Below are positions 46,016 through 57,326 of a stretch of 64,000 bases of DNA, in pieces. Source of the DNA: Apodospora peruviana (lineage: Eukaryota > Ascomycota > Sordariomycetes > Sordariales > Lasiosphaeriaceae). The stretch is taken from positions 4,092,001-4,156,000 of the forward strand of contig JAUEDM010000001.1 of assembly GCA_033439685.1 (NCBI GenBank). Reading direction: 5' to 3'. Position numbers and translations under genes: made by a program. Positions within the stretch are counted from its first letter, which is position 1, and each line of letters opens with the position of its first letter. Below the pieces are notes generated by a model, which worked only from the letters and a program-made list of their open reading frames with translations, did no database searches and was not told where the DNA came from.

Positions 46016-46837
46016 GGGGAGAGGCTGTCAAGTCTGCCGAATGGCGAAGGGACGAAAGAGGAGTTTGTTTAAATCCTTTGGAACACGCCTCTATTTAGAT
46101 CTGTTGATCAAACGGTGTTATCATTGAGGGTTACCTTGTCTTGGTGGCCTCTCTCTCCTCCCGTTTTCTCTCCTCATCTTCTGCCCCGGTTCCTCAGCCA
46201 AGAGGCGTCCTCCGAGGTTGTACCAAGAGTTTACAGTTAAGGCTGCACAATGTCCAGATGGTCAGGGAGAGCTTGTTGAACATACGGTGTGGAAGATGCC
46301 GTCATGGCTGACAGCTATTCGGTGTCTGCGAGACAAGTTTGCTCGATACAGGGCCTATCAGGATCACCGACTCAAAATGGAATGTGTGAAAGCTGGGAGA
46401 ATCCCCAACCACAACGAGCTTCCAGGATACTGACCACTGAGAATTTTGGATGCTCGCACGCTTGCGCAAGTCATAGTTGTGCGCGACAAGGACACCATAA
46501 AAGACCTCGTGCTAATGTAATGCTAAGGACATCGACACCGCTTCCTTTGTAAGGGTCAAGCACGAGACCAATCACGTATGGCGTCACTCGTCGTCACGGG
46601 TCATATGCACTGAGCTTTCGCAACCATCTTCAAGTCATATAGACACTAGCCATTAAATTTACTAAACATGAATCAGAGTTACCCTGACGCACATGTCCGA
46701 CCAGCCAACACCAACCACGCTTCACCGACTACATACGACATACAACTCCAGACCCAAACCAAAGCTAACAATTCCCTCCCATCATAACGTCCAAGAGAAG
46801 AATGTGAATGCCACCACCCATTAAAGGGGGAAACCGG
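46016..46837. other. Intergenic, convergent 3' regions
   Basis: Short plus-strand frames near 46218-46552 have no motifs. No RNA gene is seen. Confidence 0.45.
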
Positions 46838-47694
46838 TTAACACGCGCAGCCCTCATGCTCGACCTCGGACAAGTCCTTGTAGACGGTCTGGTAGATGGT
46901 GCTCGTGCTGCCCAGGTATCCCTTCTTGCTCGAGTAGACAGGACCGTCCGTGGGGGCGGGCGCGTCAACGCCGGCCGGGTAGGAGCCGTGCGGGACGCTG
47001 GTCAGAGTCACTGGATAACTGTAGCCTGATTCGCCCCAGCCAATGGTGTCAGGACACTTTCCAGGAGATGGGGCAGCGGTGTAGGAAGGGGCAGCAGTCG
47101 AGTTGCCGTAACGGGTTGAGCTCACCGTGACGGTAACGGTGGCCGCCGCGCAAGTCGGGCCCGAGGGTGTCGGATCTTCGCAGGGACCACCGCTGATGTA
47201 GAACTTGGGCGTCTGGGCGTAGATGACGTAGACGTTTGTACCGTTGATGGCGTTGCTAGAGAGAGAAAGAAAGTAGTGTTAGTTATTGGTTTGTAAATCT
47301 GTCTTTTTGATCCTCCAGAGAGTCCTTGGGTTTTCCAGTTTGGACCGGTGGTTTTGGCCGCGGACGGGGGGGAAAAAAAAGGCGGGCGGAGTAGCAGGAG
47401 CGGAGGAGCGTCAACATACAACTGGAAACCCCAGGAGCTGTCGACGCTGCAGGGAACCGTCACCGAAGCGGCGCCGGCGGCGGTCTCGACGTCCATGGCC
47501 ACGGGGGTGTAGCTGGGAGGCCAGTTGAAGAAGTTGACCAGGTAGATGGAGAAGGTGCTGGGGTCGGTGTCGACGGTGGTCCAGCTGAGGTCGTAGACCT
47601 CACCCTTGGAAAGGGTGGCGTTGGCGGCCGGGGAGGTGAACTCGATGGCCGAGACCAGAGGCGCCGCGAGGGCGAGGAGCTGGAAGAAGCGCAT
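46838..47694 (-). CDS. Secreted KRE9/KNH-like cell-wall protein
   Basis: Exons 47694-47420 and 47255-46838 (intron GTATGT..CTCTAG) give 230 aa. Residues 1-16 are a signal peptide (MRFFQLLALAAPLVSA). The next 100 residues match the Ig-like fold of yeast Kre9/Knh N-termini: IEFTSPAANATLSKGEVYDL, SWTTVDTDPSTFSIYLVNF and the cysteine block TVPCSVDSSWGFQ, then TNVYVIYAQTPKFYISGGPC. The C-terminus is Ser/Thr/Pro-rich, then compact and Cys-containing (EHEGCAC), with no GPI signal. The likely role is in extracellular wall glucan assembly, inferred from the family. Confidence 0.88.
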
Positions 47695-49127
47695 TTTGTT
47701 TTTTGGTTTTTGCGGCGGCGGAAATGAAAGAGTGACTGCTGCCGTTTGGGTATTGACGATGATCGCTAAAGATGGATAGAGAGAAAAGAAAGGAGAAACA
47801 GGAGGGTGGTTTCGCGCATCTTGTGGGGTGGTTCTTTGCTTTTGTACCTCGTCTCCCCCTACCCATCCATCTCACGAACTCCTTGAGAGAAGAGGAAGTT
47901 CAACGTTGGGTGCTGGCTGGTTGGTGCCCCTGAGTGGACTCGCAGGGGTCTTGGTTCACCCCATATTGCCAAGACGTCGAAGGAACGCCAGCGATAGGTT
48001 AGCTCGGTAGGGTGTGCTGTCAGGACCAATGACGCCGTGGGTGAGCTTGCAGGGGCGGAGATTTGCCAATTTCAATTTAACGGTCCCTGCTTTTGCTCCC
48101 CAGGTGCTGTCAACCTGCGGTCCGCCCAATCTTGTTTGGATCCCGCTGGCGACGGGTGCGTGAAGAACAAAAGGGTTCAATTGGCGGCCCTAGCTTCACC
48201 ATTCTCTGGACAACCTTACTCGGAAAATGAGTCTTCGTATCAGGACGGTGGATCACGAATTTGTCATGATTCGGGGGGAGGAGGGGGGGGGGGGGGAGGG
48301 GGGGTCTCCATCAGCCCTAGATTAAGATCACACGTCCCCGACTGCGCGAAGAGAATGATCAGGAGTCAATGTCTTGTGTCGTTTATATCACGGTGAAGAA
48401 CAGACCGAGACAATCGATGGGACACTGAACAGTACAGATTAGTCCGGTTTCTGAGCGCATCTTGATGATTTCAAGTTGTGGCGTGTGTGACAGCATGAAA
48501 GAGCTAAACAAATCGGGGAAAAGGCTGTTTCGATGCTGAATTGCAATCTGCTGGAACATGCACCCCACAAACGGGCGGCCACAGGCCGTGCTGATGGCCG
48601 CTTTTGCTGCCCGGTCACTCGCCCGCTCCTGTCGCTGATTTCGATTTCCACCATCGGGGATGACGAGCTGTGGGCGCAGTTGCGTGCTGCTTCTTCCCCG
48701 GACCCAGCAAAACCAAAACCCAGAAGGTGGTGTCATGTCAAACAGTGGACGAGCGCCTTTTTTGTGGAGAAATAACGGCGAGCAAAGCATGCCGCCGTTG
48801 CAGCGGTACAAACCTTTGCGATGCATTGCAACCAGCCAATATAAAAATTCGTATCCCCTTTTGAAGCAAAATTACATGCGGCGCAGTGTGGTATTTATTC
48901 ACAACCAAAGACGGGTTTAAGAACGATATGGAATTCGGTATCGGACATGTCACGAGCCGAGCCCGAACCAGGGGAACCTCAAATCAAACGCAAGCGCCAA
49001 AAATGCTTGGACCAAGTTCCTATTTTAGACAATAATTTCTTTCCATCCTTCGCGGCCGACAGCGGCAGGTAAAGGTAAAGTACCTACCTAACCATCAAAC
49101 TCATGAAATCTCAACAATACGTGAAAA
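47695..49127. other. Intergenic with a G-tract
   Basis: Promoter of the wall-protein gene, then mostly empty sequence. Frames near 48383-48953 overlap on both strands without motifs. ACCTACCTA at 49082-49090 lies just beyond the P450 stop. Confidence 0.45.
48273..48304 (+). repeat. G-rich tract (potential quadruplex)
   Basis: Thirty-two bases, G apart from two single A breaks (runs of 6, 2, 16 and 7). Confidence 0.85.
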
Positions 49128-51017
49128 TCATGCTTTGAAATTCACGGGCGTCAAATACATGTTTAGCGGTATCCTGTCCCACAAGACAAAAGACTTTTGC
49201 CGCTCGATCCACTGCTTGCTGTCGTCGGCAAGCCTCATGTCGAACTCGAATATGATCCGGGCCAGGATGAGGCGCATTTCCGCGTATGCGAGACTATAAT
49301 CAATCAACAGGTGAACATATATCGGCGTCCGCCAGCTTCACTTTCAAGTTATTGATTTCAATGAGGGAGAGACATACTTTCGCCCGATACAATTCCTCGG
49401 CCCCGTGCTAAACGCCTGCAGCGCCTCCAGTCTGTTGGCGCCAGTAGTTTCGTTATCTGCAGGTTTGGCGTCGTCGTCATTGACGATGAACCTTTCGGGC
49501 TTGAATGACCAGGGATCGGTCCAGTTCTCCTTGCTGTGGTTCATGGACCAGTGCTGGACTTCGACGAATGTCTAGACAGAAACCGCTACCGGTCAGTGTC
49601 AAATCTTTGTCCATATTCTTTTGCAAAAAAAAACTTACACCAGCCGGAACAAAGTGACCTGCAATATTCGCCCCTCCCGTCGGCACTTGCCTCACCAAGC
49701 CGGCCGTGACGGGCGGAAACAGGCGTAGCGCTTCGTTGAGGACGGCAAGCATGTAGGTCAGCTGACCGGCGCTGTTGATGTTGATTTCGTCGGCGCTCTT
49801 GAACGCGGAGCGGACTTCCTTGGTCACCTTGTCGAGGACGTCTTGGTGGGTGAGCAGCAGGTAAGTGACGCCCGAGAGGGTGGTCGCCGTCGTCTCCGAC
49901 CCGGCCAGTACCAAGATGAATGCGTTGGAGGCGAGATCTCTGAAGCTGAGATTCTAATAACCACCAAAACTCCCATTAGTCTCCGGTTCTTGTCATTGCC
50001 GTAAATACCACTGTATGAGAAAAAGGAGACATAGTTACCCAGGCTTCGCGGTTCTTGATCAGCCCCTCGAACAGATCGTCCCGCTCACTCTTCATCTCCA
50101 ACCGGTGGTTCAGCATCGTATCGACGTACTTCTCCATCGTCTTGACCTTCAGCCCGCCGCCATATCGATAAACCACCTGCACGAGCCAGTGGAAGCCCAG
50201 ATAATCCAACGCGACCATTCCACTGCCCCATTTCACCGTCCCGAAGATGAAGGCGATCCAGGGGTGATAATCGGTTCCCTCGAGACAGCCAAAAGACATG
50301 CCAAAAACGAGGTCGCCCACGATGTCGAACGTCGTCCAGTTGTACCACGCCACCGCGTTCAGCGCCTTGTTGCCTCGAGCGCACTCCTCGCGCAGTCGCT
50401 TTGCCAACAGATGGACATATTTCAAGACGATGGGTTCCTGCTGGCGCATCGACGCGTCGGAGAAGCCGTGCGACAGCGCGCGGCGGTAGCGGGAGTGCGT
50501 TTCGCGGTCGGCATTGAGAATACTGCGCGGGATGTCGTCGATGCTGGCCGAGAAGGTGACCGTCTTGGACAGCTCGGGTGCGTTGTGCTTGAGGCCGACC
50601 TGGTGCCCGTATATGTCCTTCCACGCGCGTACATCGGTGAAGGAGAGGTGCGAGGGGCCGATGCGCACCACGGAGCCGTGGCGGTCGTGCAGTTGCTGCG
50701 TGCGGAAGGCCTGCACGCCGGTGAGGAGTTCGGTCACATAGGGGAGGCGGGACGCGCGATGCGAGACCGGGCCCGGGATGTGCCGCAGGGGATGGAAGAA
50801 GAGGTTGTAGACGATGGAGTGGAGGCGCCAGAGAAGGAACTGCAGCACAACAACGGGGTCAGAACTGTGTCATTTTAACTCGGAAGTAGATGAAAATATC
50901 ATGTCTAATACGGATAGTTAGGTAAGTAGGTGGTCACCATACCGCGCTGATAAGACCTGTCAAGAGAAGATACGTCCTGGACGTGTTTGTCCCGACGACG
51001 TCGTCTATTATGGACAT
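49128..51017 (-). CDS. Cytochrome P450 monooxygenase
   Basis: Five exons: 51017-50943, 50839-50039, 49953-49639, 49571-49378 and 49293-49128, totalling 1551 nt (516 aa). The short first exon supplies the N-terminal membrane anchor (TSRTYLLLTGLISA joined to FLLWRLHSIVYNLFFHPL). The proline hinge is HIPGPVS. The I-helix is AGSETTATTLSG, the K-helix ExxR is NEALRLFPP, the meander is FKPERF, and the heme-binding loop is FSTGPRNCIGRK with Cys as heme ligand. All essential residues are present. It resembles the fungal CYP58/65-type group (RRALSHGFSD, DIVGDLVFGMSFGCL, YHPWI). The substrate is unknown. It lies 1 kb from a ToxD-like reductase on the same strand. Confidence 0.95.
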
Positions 51018-52039
51018 GGTGGTGGCGGTATTAACTGGCGAGGGTTTCTGGTGATGAGTACCTAGGTAGGGCTGCGACAATACCGGTTTGGTGGGGAATG
51101 TATCTAGGTGTTATATCACGTCGCCACCTACCTGTATCTTGAAAATGCGTGGCGTGACGGGCATCATAAAGTCCGAGTGCCCGAGTGCCCAAACTCAACT
51201 TTGTGTACCGGGCAACATTTAACATCTACTTGGTAGTATACAAGCGATGAATGATACGTGGCTCGACGGTGACGGCCGCGGCCTGGCTTGGCGAATTGGA
51301 GGTAAGAGTAAAGTTCCATTATGTCGGACAGGGACATGTACGACAATTTCACGGGGGATATGCCGGCAGAATAGAGAAGTCGTGAGGCGATTGGAGGAGC
51401 CGAGGCGAGTCCAAGGATCCTCATGGAATCAACGTCTTGGGTCTCCCGCATCCGTGTATGCCGTACTATCCCAGTACGCACGCTGTCTGTTGTACGTTGG
51501 CCCGTTGGGAGATGCATGCCGGACTGGTTGAGGTGGCGAATCGAGGCACTGGGTGTAATGCAGGCTTTGCTGTACAATCAATGGTTGATGGGCGAGCCTC
51601 CGCTTTCTTTATGTGATAATAGGTGGATGGCATGGTTACATGCCTTCCCCTTTCCCCTCACAGAGGCCGCAGGTGCCGGTCTGCACGGCCGGTTTTGCAT
51701 GTAGTTTATTGGTCCCATGTGACTCAAGGAAAGCCGATTATGTCAATGTTCTGACGTGGATAGGCTTCTCGCATTTAGTTGAATAAATATACGATCATGT
51801 TGGTCCATCTGATCGTCACGGGCTCTGTCATTGCTACCTTGGGTAGGTAGGTTGTAAGACAATACGGCTTCATTTTGGAATCTAGTAGACTACATATCGT
51901 AATAAATGATGAATATTCTAGCCATTTCAAGGCCTGGATTCTGGTATGGCGTAATGTCGTAAAGTAGCATAGCTCTCTGATATTTACCAGGTATTTCCCC
52001 TGTCTGACTCTCCGCCGAGAATCCGCTACCGGTAGTCCT
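51018..52039. other. Intergenic between reductase and P450
   Basis: Upstream region of the P450. GTACCTAGGTAGG lies near 51059 and GGTAGGTAGG near 51842. No gene is seen. Confidence 0.5.
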
Positions 52040-53083
52040 TCAAAGTAAAACAACCAACTTTTGCGCAGACAGACCGCCCTTTCGGTACCGATCCACCGCC
52101 ACTTGCACACTGTCCAGCCCCTGGCCAACCACCAGTGGCTCCGGTGCAGGCACAAATGCCCCGACCTGCAGCGCCGCCGGCAGGAAGTCCTCATAGATGG
52201 CCTTGCCCACCGCGTTGTCCTTGATGGTCGTCGAAAACATCTGCTTGATGGTGACTCCCTCGGGCGCCTGCGGATGCCCGCCCGACACCGTCACCACAGA
52301 CCTTTTGGACACGTCTTGGCTCCTCCCAACCACGTCCAGACAGATATCCCACCCCTCGGCGCCGATGCAATCGAATGCACCCACGAGTGTCTTTGTCTTC
52401 AATGCGGCCAGCAACTCCTCTCGAATGGTCGCGCTGTTGCGGTCGAATACCTCGCTCGCACCAAGCTGCTTGAGGTATCCAAAATTCTTGGGCGACGCGG
52501 TCGCCATGACCTTGTAGCCTGCCGCGACGGCAAGCTGGACGACGTTGCACCCCACGCTTGAGGAGGCGCCCCAGACCAAAAGCGTTTTGCCCGACGACGG
52601 CGTGCGTGCCGGGGTCGTGGGCAAGTCGAGCTCGAGGAAGCCGTCTTGGAAAAGCCCGGCCGCGGCGGTGGAGCAGCCCAGCGGGATGACGGCGCCCTGA
52701 TCGTAGGGGATGTTGTCTGGCAGCGGGGCGGCCATGTTGGCGCGCACGATGGAGAGGTTCTGGAAGGCGTAATCTGAGTTCCGCTTGGTCGACATGCCGA
52801 CGCAGTGGCCGATGACGCGATCGCCCGCCTTGAACCTGCTAACGTTGGGCCCCACGGCAACCACCTCGCCGGCAACGTCGTGGCCCAGAATGGCTGGGTA
52901 GGTGAGCGGGAACCAGGCGAGCGCCTGCATCGTGCCGTCAACGGGGTTGATGGCCACAGCGCGATTCCGTACGAGGATCTCGTCAGCCTCGGGCTCCCAG
53001 GCGGGGGCCGGTTCGACTTTGAAGGGGCTGGCTTTGGGAGATATCAACCAGGCGGCATTGTTTGTGATGGGTGAGGAGGCCAT
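52040..53083 (-). CDS. ToxD-like medium-chain dehydrogenase/enoyl reductase
   Basis: Single exon, 347 aa. GroES-like N-terminal domain with NPVDGTMQ and ILGHDVAGEVVAVG (residues 65-78), then the nucleotide-binding motif VWGASSSVG at about 170-178 and ASPKNFGYLKQLGASEVFD. The structural zinc Cys loop of alcohol dehydrogenases is absent, as in the zinc-independent ToxD/trans-enoyl-reductase group. These enzymes use NADPH to reduce enoyl or quinone-type substrates and often sit in polyketide clusters. No polyketide synthase is in the window, so its pathway is unknown. The P450 1 kb downstream on the same strand may be a partner (inference). A four-copy 22-bp repeat lies about 150 bases upstream. 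Confidence 0.93.
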   Translation of the reverse strand: MASSPITNNAAWLISPKASPFKVEPAPAWEPEADEILVRNRAVAINPVDGTMQALAWFPLTYPAILGHDVAGEVVAVGPNVSRFKAGDRVIGHCVGMSTKRNSDYAFQNLSIVRANMAAPLPDNIPYDQGAVIPLGCSTAAAGLFQDGFLELDLPTTPARTPSSGKTLLVWGASSSVGCNVVQLAVAAGYKVMATASPKNFGYLKQLGASEVFDRNSATIREELLAALKTKTLVGAFDCIGAEGWDICLDVVGRSQDVSKRSVVTVSGGHPQAPEGVTIKQMFSTTIKDNAVGKAIYEDFLPAALQVGAFVPAPEPLVVGQGLDSVQVAVDRYRKGGLSAQKLVVLL

Positions 53084-53231
53084 TATGAATAGTCGTTTAA
53101 ACGTCTCGAGAATTATTGGCGAAAAAATATCGGACGTGACTATGTCTGCCGGCTCGTCGAACGAGGTATAAAAGGCCGGAGTGCTTTCGGAGGACGTTGC
53201 GTCTTATGGATATATATCTTACACTAAAAAG

Positions 53232-53324
53232 GTCCTAGAAAGAGTCCGATCAAGTCCTAGAAAGAGTCCGATCAAGTCCTAGAAAGGGTCCGATCAAGTC
53301 CTAGAAAGAGTTCGATCAAGTCCT
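53232..53324. repeat. Four tandem 22-bp repeats
   Basis: Unit begins GTCCTAGAAAGAGTCCGATC and ends AA; four copies (starts 53232, 53254, 53276, 53298) with single-base changes, plus a five-base partial copy. It lies in the upstream region of the reductase. Confidence 0.97.
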
Positions 53325-53413
53325 CTTTGTGTTTCCGAAGGTCCTAAGACATAAGGCAGATATCCACCCTGCCGTCTCCTTGTTCGTCGGTCGTGACACA
53401 AACTGTCGATGGC

Positions 53414-53469
53414 GATAACTCCTTCTTCTCTTATCTCCGAGGATAACCCCTTCTTCTCCTATCTCCGAG
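53414..53469. repeat. 28-bp tandem duplication
   Basis: Two adjacent copies (53414-53441 and 53442-53469) of a 28-base unit beginning GATAACTCCTTCTTCTC and ending TCTCCGAG, with two differences. Confidence 0.95.
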
Positions 53470-54038
53470 GTTGGCTTGGGACGCCATCATGCCGAAGGAC
53501 GGCACACTACTAAAACGGGTTAACGGTCTGTTAGAGTGCCAGGTTACAGCTGAAGTCATAAGTTACGTGAACTGCAATCGTGATCCAATCGCCAGACGAA
53601 CAAGCATTATCGCTTGAATCATACAAACAGGATTACGAAACATGCGGACACAGCTTATTAAGACAAGAGTTTATCTCCGAGAGAGATTATAAACCTCTCG
53701 GGACCTCGACTCATTGTTAAAGGCGAGTCGTCTATGTGTCAATCTTCGAGGCAAGACTCAAGAAGTTCGACTTGTAACTAGGCATCTGTATTCGTCTATT
53801 CGATATCATTCTCCATCAACAAAGTCACCAGCAAGTCACACTAATCCAGCTAGTTAAGAAATCACAAAACAACGTCTCTTATTCTGTGACTACCATATTT
53901 CAGGTAGGCAGTGCTTCTATCACATTATTCCATAAGTCTGGGTGATAAATCCCAGTCAACTCTTCGCCCGATTTTTACATTTGCATGCCCGCAGATTGAG
54001 GCTTGCCACAGACTTAGGCATTTCGACCATCATCCTCT
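53470..54038. other. Intergenic
   Basis: No convincing frame or RNA gene between the repeats and the next stop codon. Confidence 0.45.
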
Positions 54039-54811
54039 TCATTTCTCATGAGCCCGTCTCTCCTCATCCTTCTGATGCAGCTCCAGCGGACCTCCCGCAA
54101 CCGCCACAAGCTTTTCTCCGCTCCCGAGGTGGAACTTCTGGAATCTCTCGCCGTACTTGTTGACCAGCTCGCAGCGACAATGACGACGCGGTCCAATTTT
54201 CTTGTCAAGTCCGTACTCAAAATGTCCATGTCCGCACATTTGACAAAAGCGCATTCCCCAGGGTGGTTCACGTCCGCACCGCACAGATGGGTGCGAAATG
54301 GCGAGATTCCCCGTCGTCATGGTGCAGTCACTGCACCATACCCAGTATGTTTGGAATTGGTTGGGGATAAGGTTCTTGCCGCCCAGGGTTCTGACTGGTC
54401 GATGGTTCTCGTCGTACAGCACCGTGTCCGCGTCGGCCTTGTGCCAGAGCTTTTTGCACCACAGTCCAAGAAAGGACTTCTGCCAACCGGGCTTGAGCTT
54501 TATGTAAGGCGTCTTGGGGTGAGGATTGCTTGTGTGCGCCCAGTAGACGGATACGGCCCGAGACGCTGCCACGCGAGGTGCAGATTCCGGCACGGTTTTG
54601 ACAATTTGAATGCCTCCGTTCGGCTCAGGGCCTCGGTTTGATTCGTCGATGCCTGCTTCATAACCCTCGTCGATCGGCTCGTCCTGCCAACGACCGCAGG
54701 GGTGGTCTTACTGCCCGCATGGTTGTCCTTGACGGGAGCTCGCCGACGGCCGCGATTGTGATTTGACTGTTGCTTCGAGTGAGAAGTGAAGAGCGGAGAT
54801 GCTGGGGCCAT
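54039..54811 (-). CDS. Cys/His-rich protein, probable zinc binder
   Basis: The second exon is clear: from about 54689 (after TTGGCAG) it reads DEPIDEGYEAGIDESNRGPE through to the stop at 54039 and includes SVYWAHTSNPHPKTPYIKLK, WCSDCTMTTGNLAISHPSVR, CGREPPWGMRFCQMCGHGHF and RRHCRCELVNKYGERF. The spaced CxxC, CxxCGH and CRC units suggest two zinc sites. The first exon probably starts MAPASPLFTSHSKQQ at 54811, joined through a GTCAAG..GGCAG intron of about 50 bases; an ATG at 54883 is an alternative. I know of similar fungal proteins only as uncharacterised. Confidence 0.6.
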
Positions 54812-54883
54812 GAACCTTTCAAGCAGGACCTGTCCTCGAAAGGAGCCTCTGCCAGCAACAATGTGATGATGGTCCTGTCGCAA

Positions 54884-56032
54884 AACAATGGCATTGTGTC
54901 TTGCTCCTGTATTAAAATGGTACTAGTTATTGAGCTCAAAGGAGTTGATCGAAGGTCGTACAAAGCCGCAACACATCCCCCCGCCCTAGAACAATGAGCA
55001 ACACCAAAAGTATCTAGGTAGGTACCGAGGTGGATCACTGCAAAGGTAAAGTGATCAAACATTACTCAGATAAAAAACTCTTAAGCCCGTGTGCCCACGG
55101 CTAACGAAATAGGTATTTGCCGACCTAGGGCTGGGGCGAACCTAAAACGAGAGACAGGTAGTTTTCCTTTTGTCTTTGACCATCCTAACCAACACACAGA
55201 TAGTGGCTGAAGAAAAACGTCGTGAATCGCAACAAGCATTTGATACCACCGACAGGCCACCTGTACCCGTTGACCTCAAGTCGGGCACAGGAGCAACTTG
55301 AAGCACCCATGAAGTTTGAAGAACAATAAACTCTCCTCGAGTGCAGATGTGTAGCAAAACCAACACGCATCGGGACTTTGGAAATCTATCTAGTGGTTAC
55401 CTGAGATGTTAGAAAGTAATAGCGGTCCGGGCAACTGGCTGGCTTAAGTGATGCTCAAAAGTCTCGACAAATGTTACGAAATGTTACGAAGAAAAGGAAT
55501 CCGTATTTGACATTCATGGTGTTCGCAACTCTGCGACTTACATCATGTGTGCACGTTCTAGTTTGGAGTTGCAATCGAATCACTACGGTACACGCTATTG
55601 GCTATCAAAAAATTCAAGTCTGTACAGATTGGCTCAAAATCATTTCTCCTTTCGCCGGGTTTTACAAGGGTTCGTTCAGCAAGTCGGGTGTTGTCTGGGC
55701 GTCGAGAGTGCACCGTGACATTTAGGCAAATGTTAAAGGTCGCCGTCATTGGCAAGCTGGTTCTGACCACGTTCCCTTATCCAAGTCCAACGTGGCTGAA
55801 ACGGAATGCCGAGGGGTTATAGACAGGCGATGGCTCCTTTGTTTTCGACGTTCACAGCAAGCAGAGCACTGTCACATCCTGGCTTGTGCATTACTGACGT
55901 ACATGATTCCGGCTTTTACGTAGATACGTTACTTTTCTTCGAAGACACCCTAAAATGTGAGACCACTCCAAGTCACTCCTAGCAAATTAGGCCCCCCAAA
56001 AGCTGATTTAATAACAGAAAATATACACAAAG
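54884..56032. other. Intergenic, divergent promoters
   Basis: Lies between the Cys/His-rich gene (minus) and the SET gene (plus). AGGTAGGTACC at 55017-55027. No coding frame is convincing. Confidence 0.5.
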
Positions 56033-57326
56033 ATGGGATTCTCCACCAGGTTTGGCCTAGCATGGCCAACACTGTTCTCCCTCGCCGCTGGGCTGCTCGA
56101 GGGGACCAAAGACTGCCCCTGGAGCCCCTTGCAACCCTCAAGTACCGACATCGAATGTGCAGCACCATGGTCCTCACAAACTTGGTTTCACGCGGGCGGC
56201 TGGGAAGGCCCCGACGACTGCTTCCAGGAAGACTACTGCATCTACACCAACAGGAACCTGAACGGCGGTCTTGCCGTCATCAGCTCAGAGAAGAGCATGC
56301 ACGGCATCGCTTCCCACTCACTCTACCCACCCGACGTGAAGCAAGAGGTAGGACCGGGAGCGTTCTATCCTGCGCAGGTGCCAGGGAAAGGAATCGGTCT
56401 CATCGCCAACCGGACTATTCGCAAGGGGGAGATTATCATGCAAAGGACCCCTTGCTTGCTCGTGGAGTTCGATTCGGAGGACAGCGAACTAGCAAAGAAG
56501 GCTCGAAAGGAGTCTTACGAGAAAGCATTGGCCAGGCTGCCGGACGCCACGCGGGAGCTGTTCATGGCCCAGATAGGCGACGACGTCGTCGCCAAGGTCG
56601 ACCGCAACGCTTTCCGTCTATTTCTAGGGGACAATGAAGGCCATGTGGCGAGCTACCCGGAAGTGAGCAGGTTCAACCATGATTGTCGACCAAAGTAAGA
56701 TTGTCACCCTTTTCCCTTTATCATCACACAAAGTTGTTGCTGTCTTTGAGAATACTAACGACTCCACCACTACAAGTCTCCACTACCGCTTAAAGAATCT
56801 CACCCACACCACGGTAGCCGTCCGGGACATCGAGAAAGGTGAAGAGCTGACCATCAGCTACATCGAGGGCATGATCCCGTACGCCGAGCGCCAGGAGCGG
56901 CTCGAGTCGTGGGGCTTCAAGTGCGCCTGCGACGCTTGCAAGGCCGACAGCGCGCTTGAAATCGCCGCTTCGGATGGGCACTTGAAGGAGATTGAGCGAA
57001 TTGAGGCCGAGCTGGAGGAGAAAATCGGCAACAAAGAAGATATCGAGACCGACACGCCCGACAGGCTGATCAAACTTTACTTGGACGAGAAGCTGGACAG
57101 CTACGTCGCGCACGCGTACACCAAAGCTGCGCTGCTGTCGTCCATGTTTGGGGACGAGGAGAAGACGACCAGGTACGCAATGCTGGCGGTGGAGGCGCTC
57201 GAGAGAGAGTATGGGCCGAACACCAAGGATGCGGAGTCGATGTTGGGGCTGGCCGAGAAGCCCACGGAGCACTGGTCTTGGGGGATTAGGGCAGTTGGGT
57301 GGAAGACGGTGAAGGTTATGCAATGA
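56033..57326 (+). CDS. SET-domain protein with N-terminal signal-like segment
   Basis: Exons 56033-56694 and 56777-57326 (404 codons with stop). The N-terminus MGFSTRFGLAWPTLFSLAAG looks like a signal peptide, followed by a Cys-containing region. The SET fold begins at VPGKGIGLIANRTIRKGEII and contains the split FNHDCRPN-LHYRLKNLTH block (the cofactor NHSC-type motif), then GEELTISYIEGMIPYAERQE and the post-SET cysteines FKCACDACKADS. A helical tail follows. The intron has a perfect TACTAAC branch site and an AAG acceptor. SET proteins of the SMYD/SET5 type methylate lysines; an exported one would be unusual, so the N-terminus could instead be a membrane anchor or mitochondrial signal. Confidence 0.85.

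Noticed and set aside
50015..50878. 287-codon plus-strand frame
   Set aside because: Exact antisense of the P450 second exon; charged, repetitive composition typical of a shadow.
53232..53324. CRISPR-like array
   Set aside because: Repeats are directly adjacent with no spacers and the genome is fungal.
54048..54641. 197-codon plus-strand frame
   Set aside because: Antisense to the Cys/His-rich gene whose minus-strand reading has clear CxxC units.
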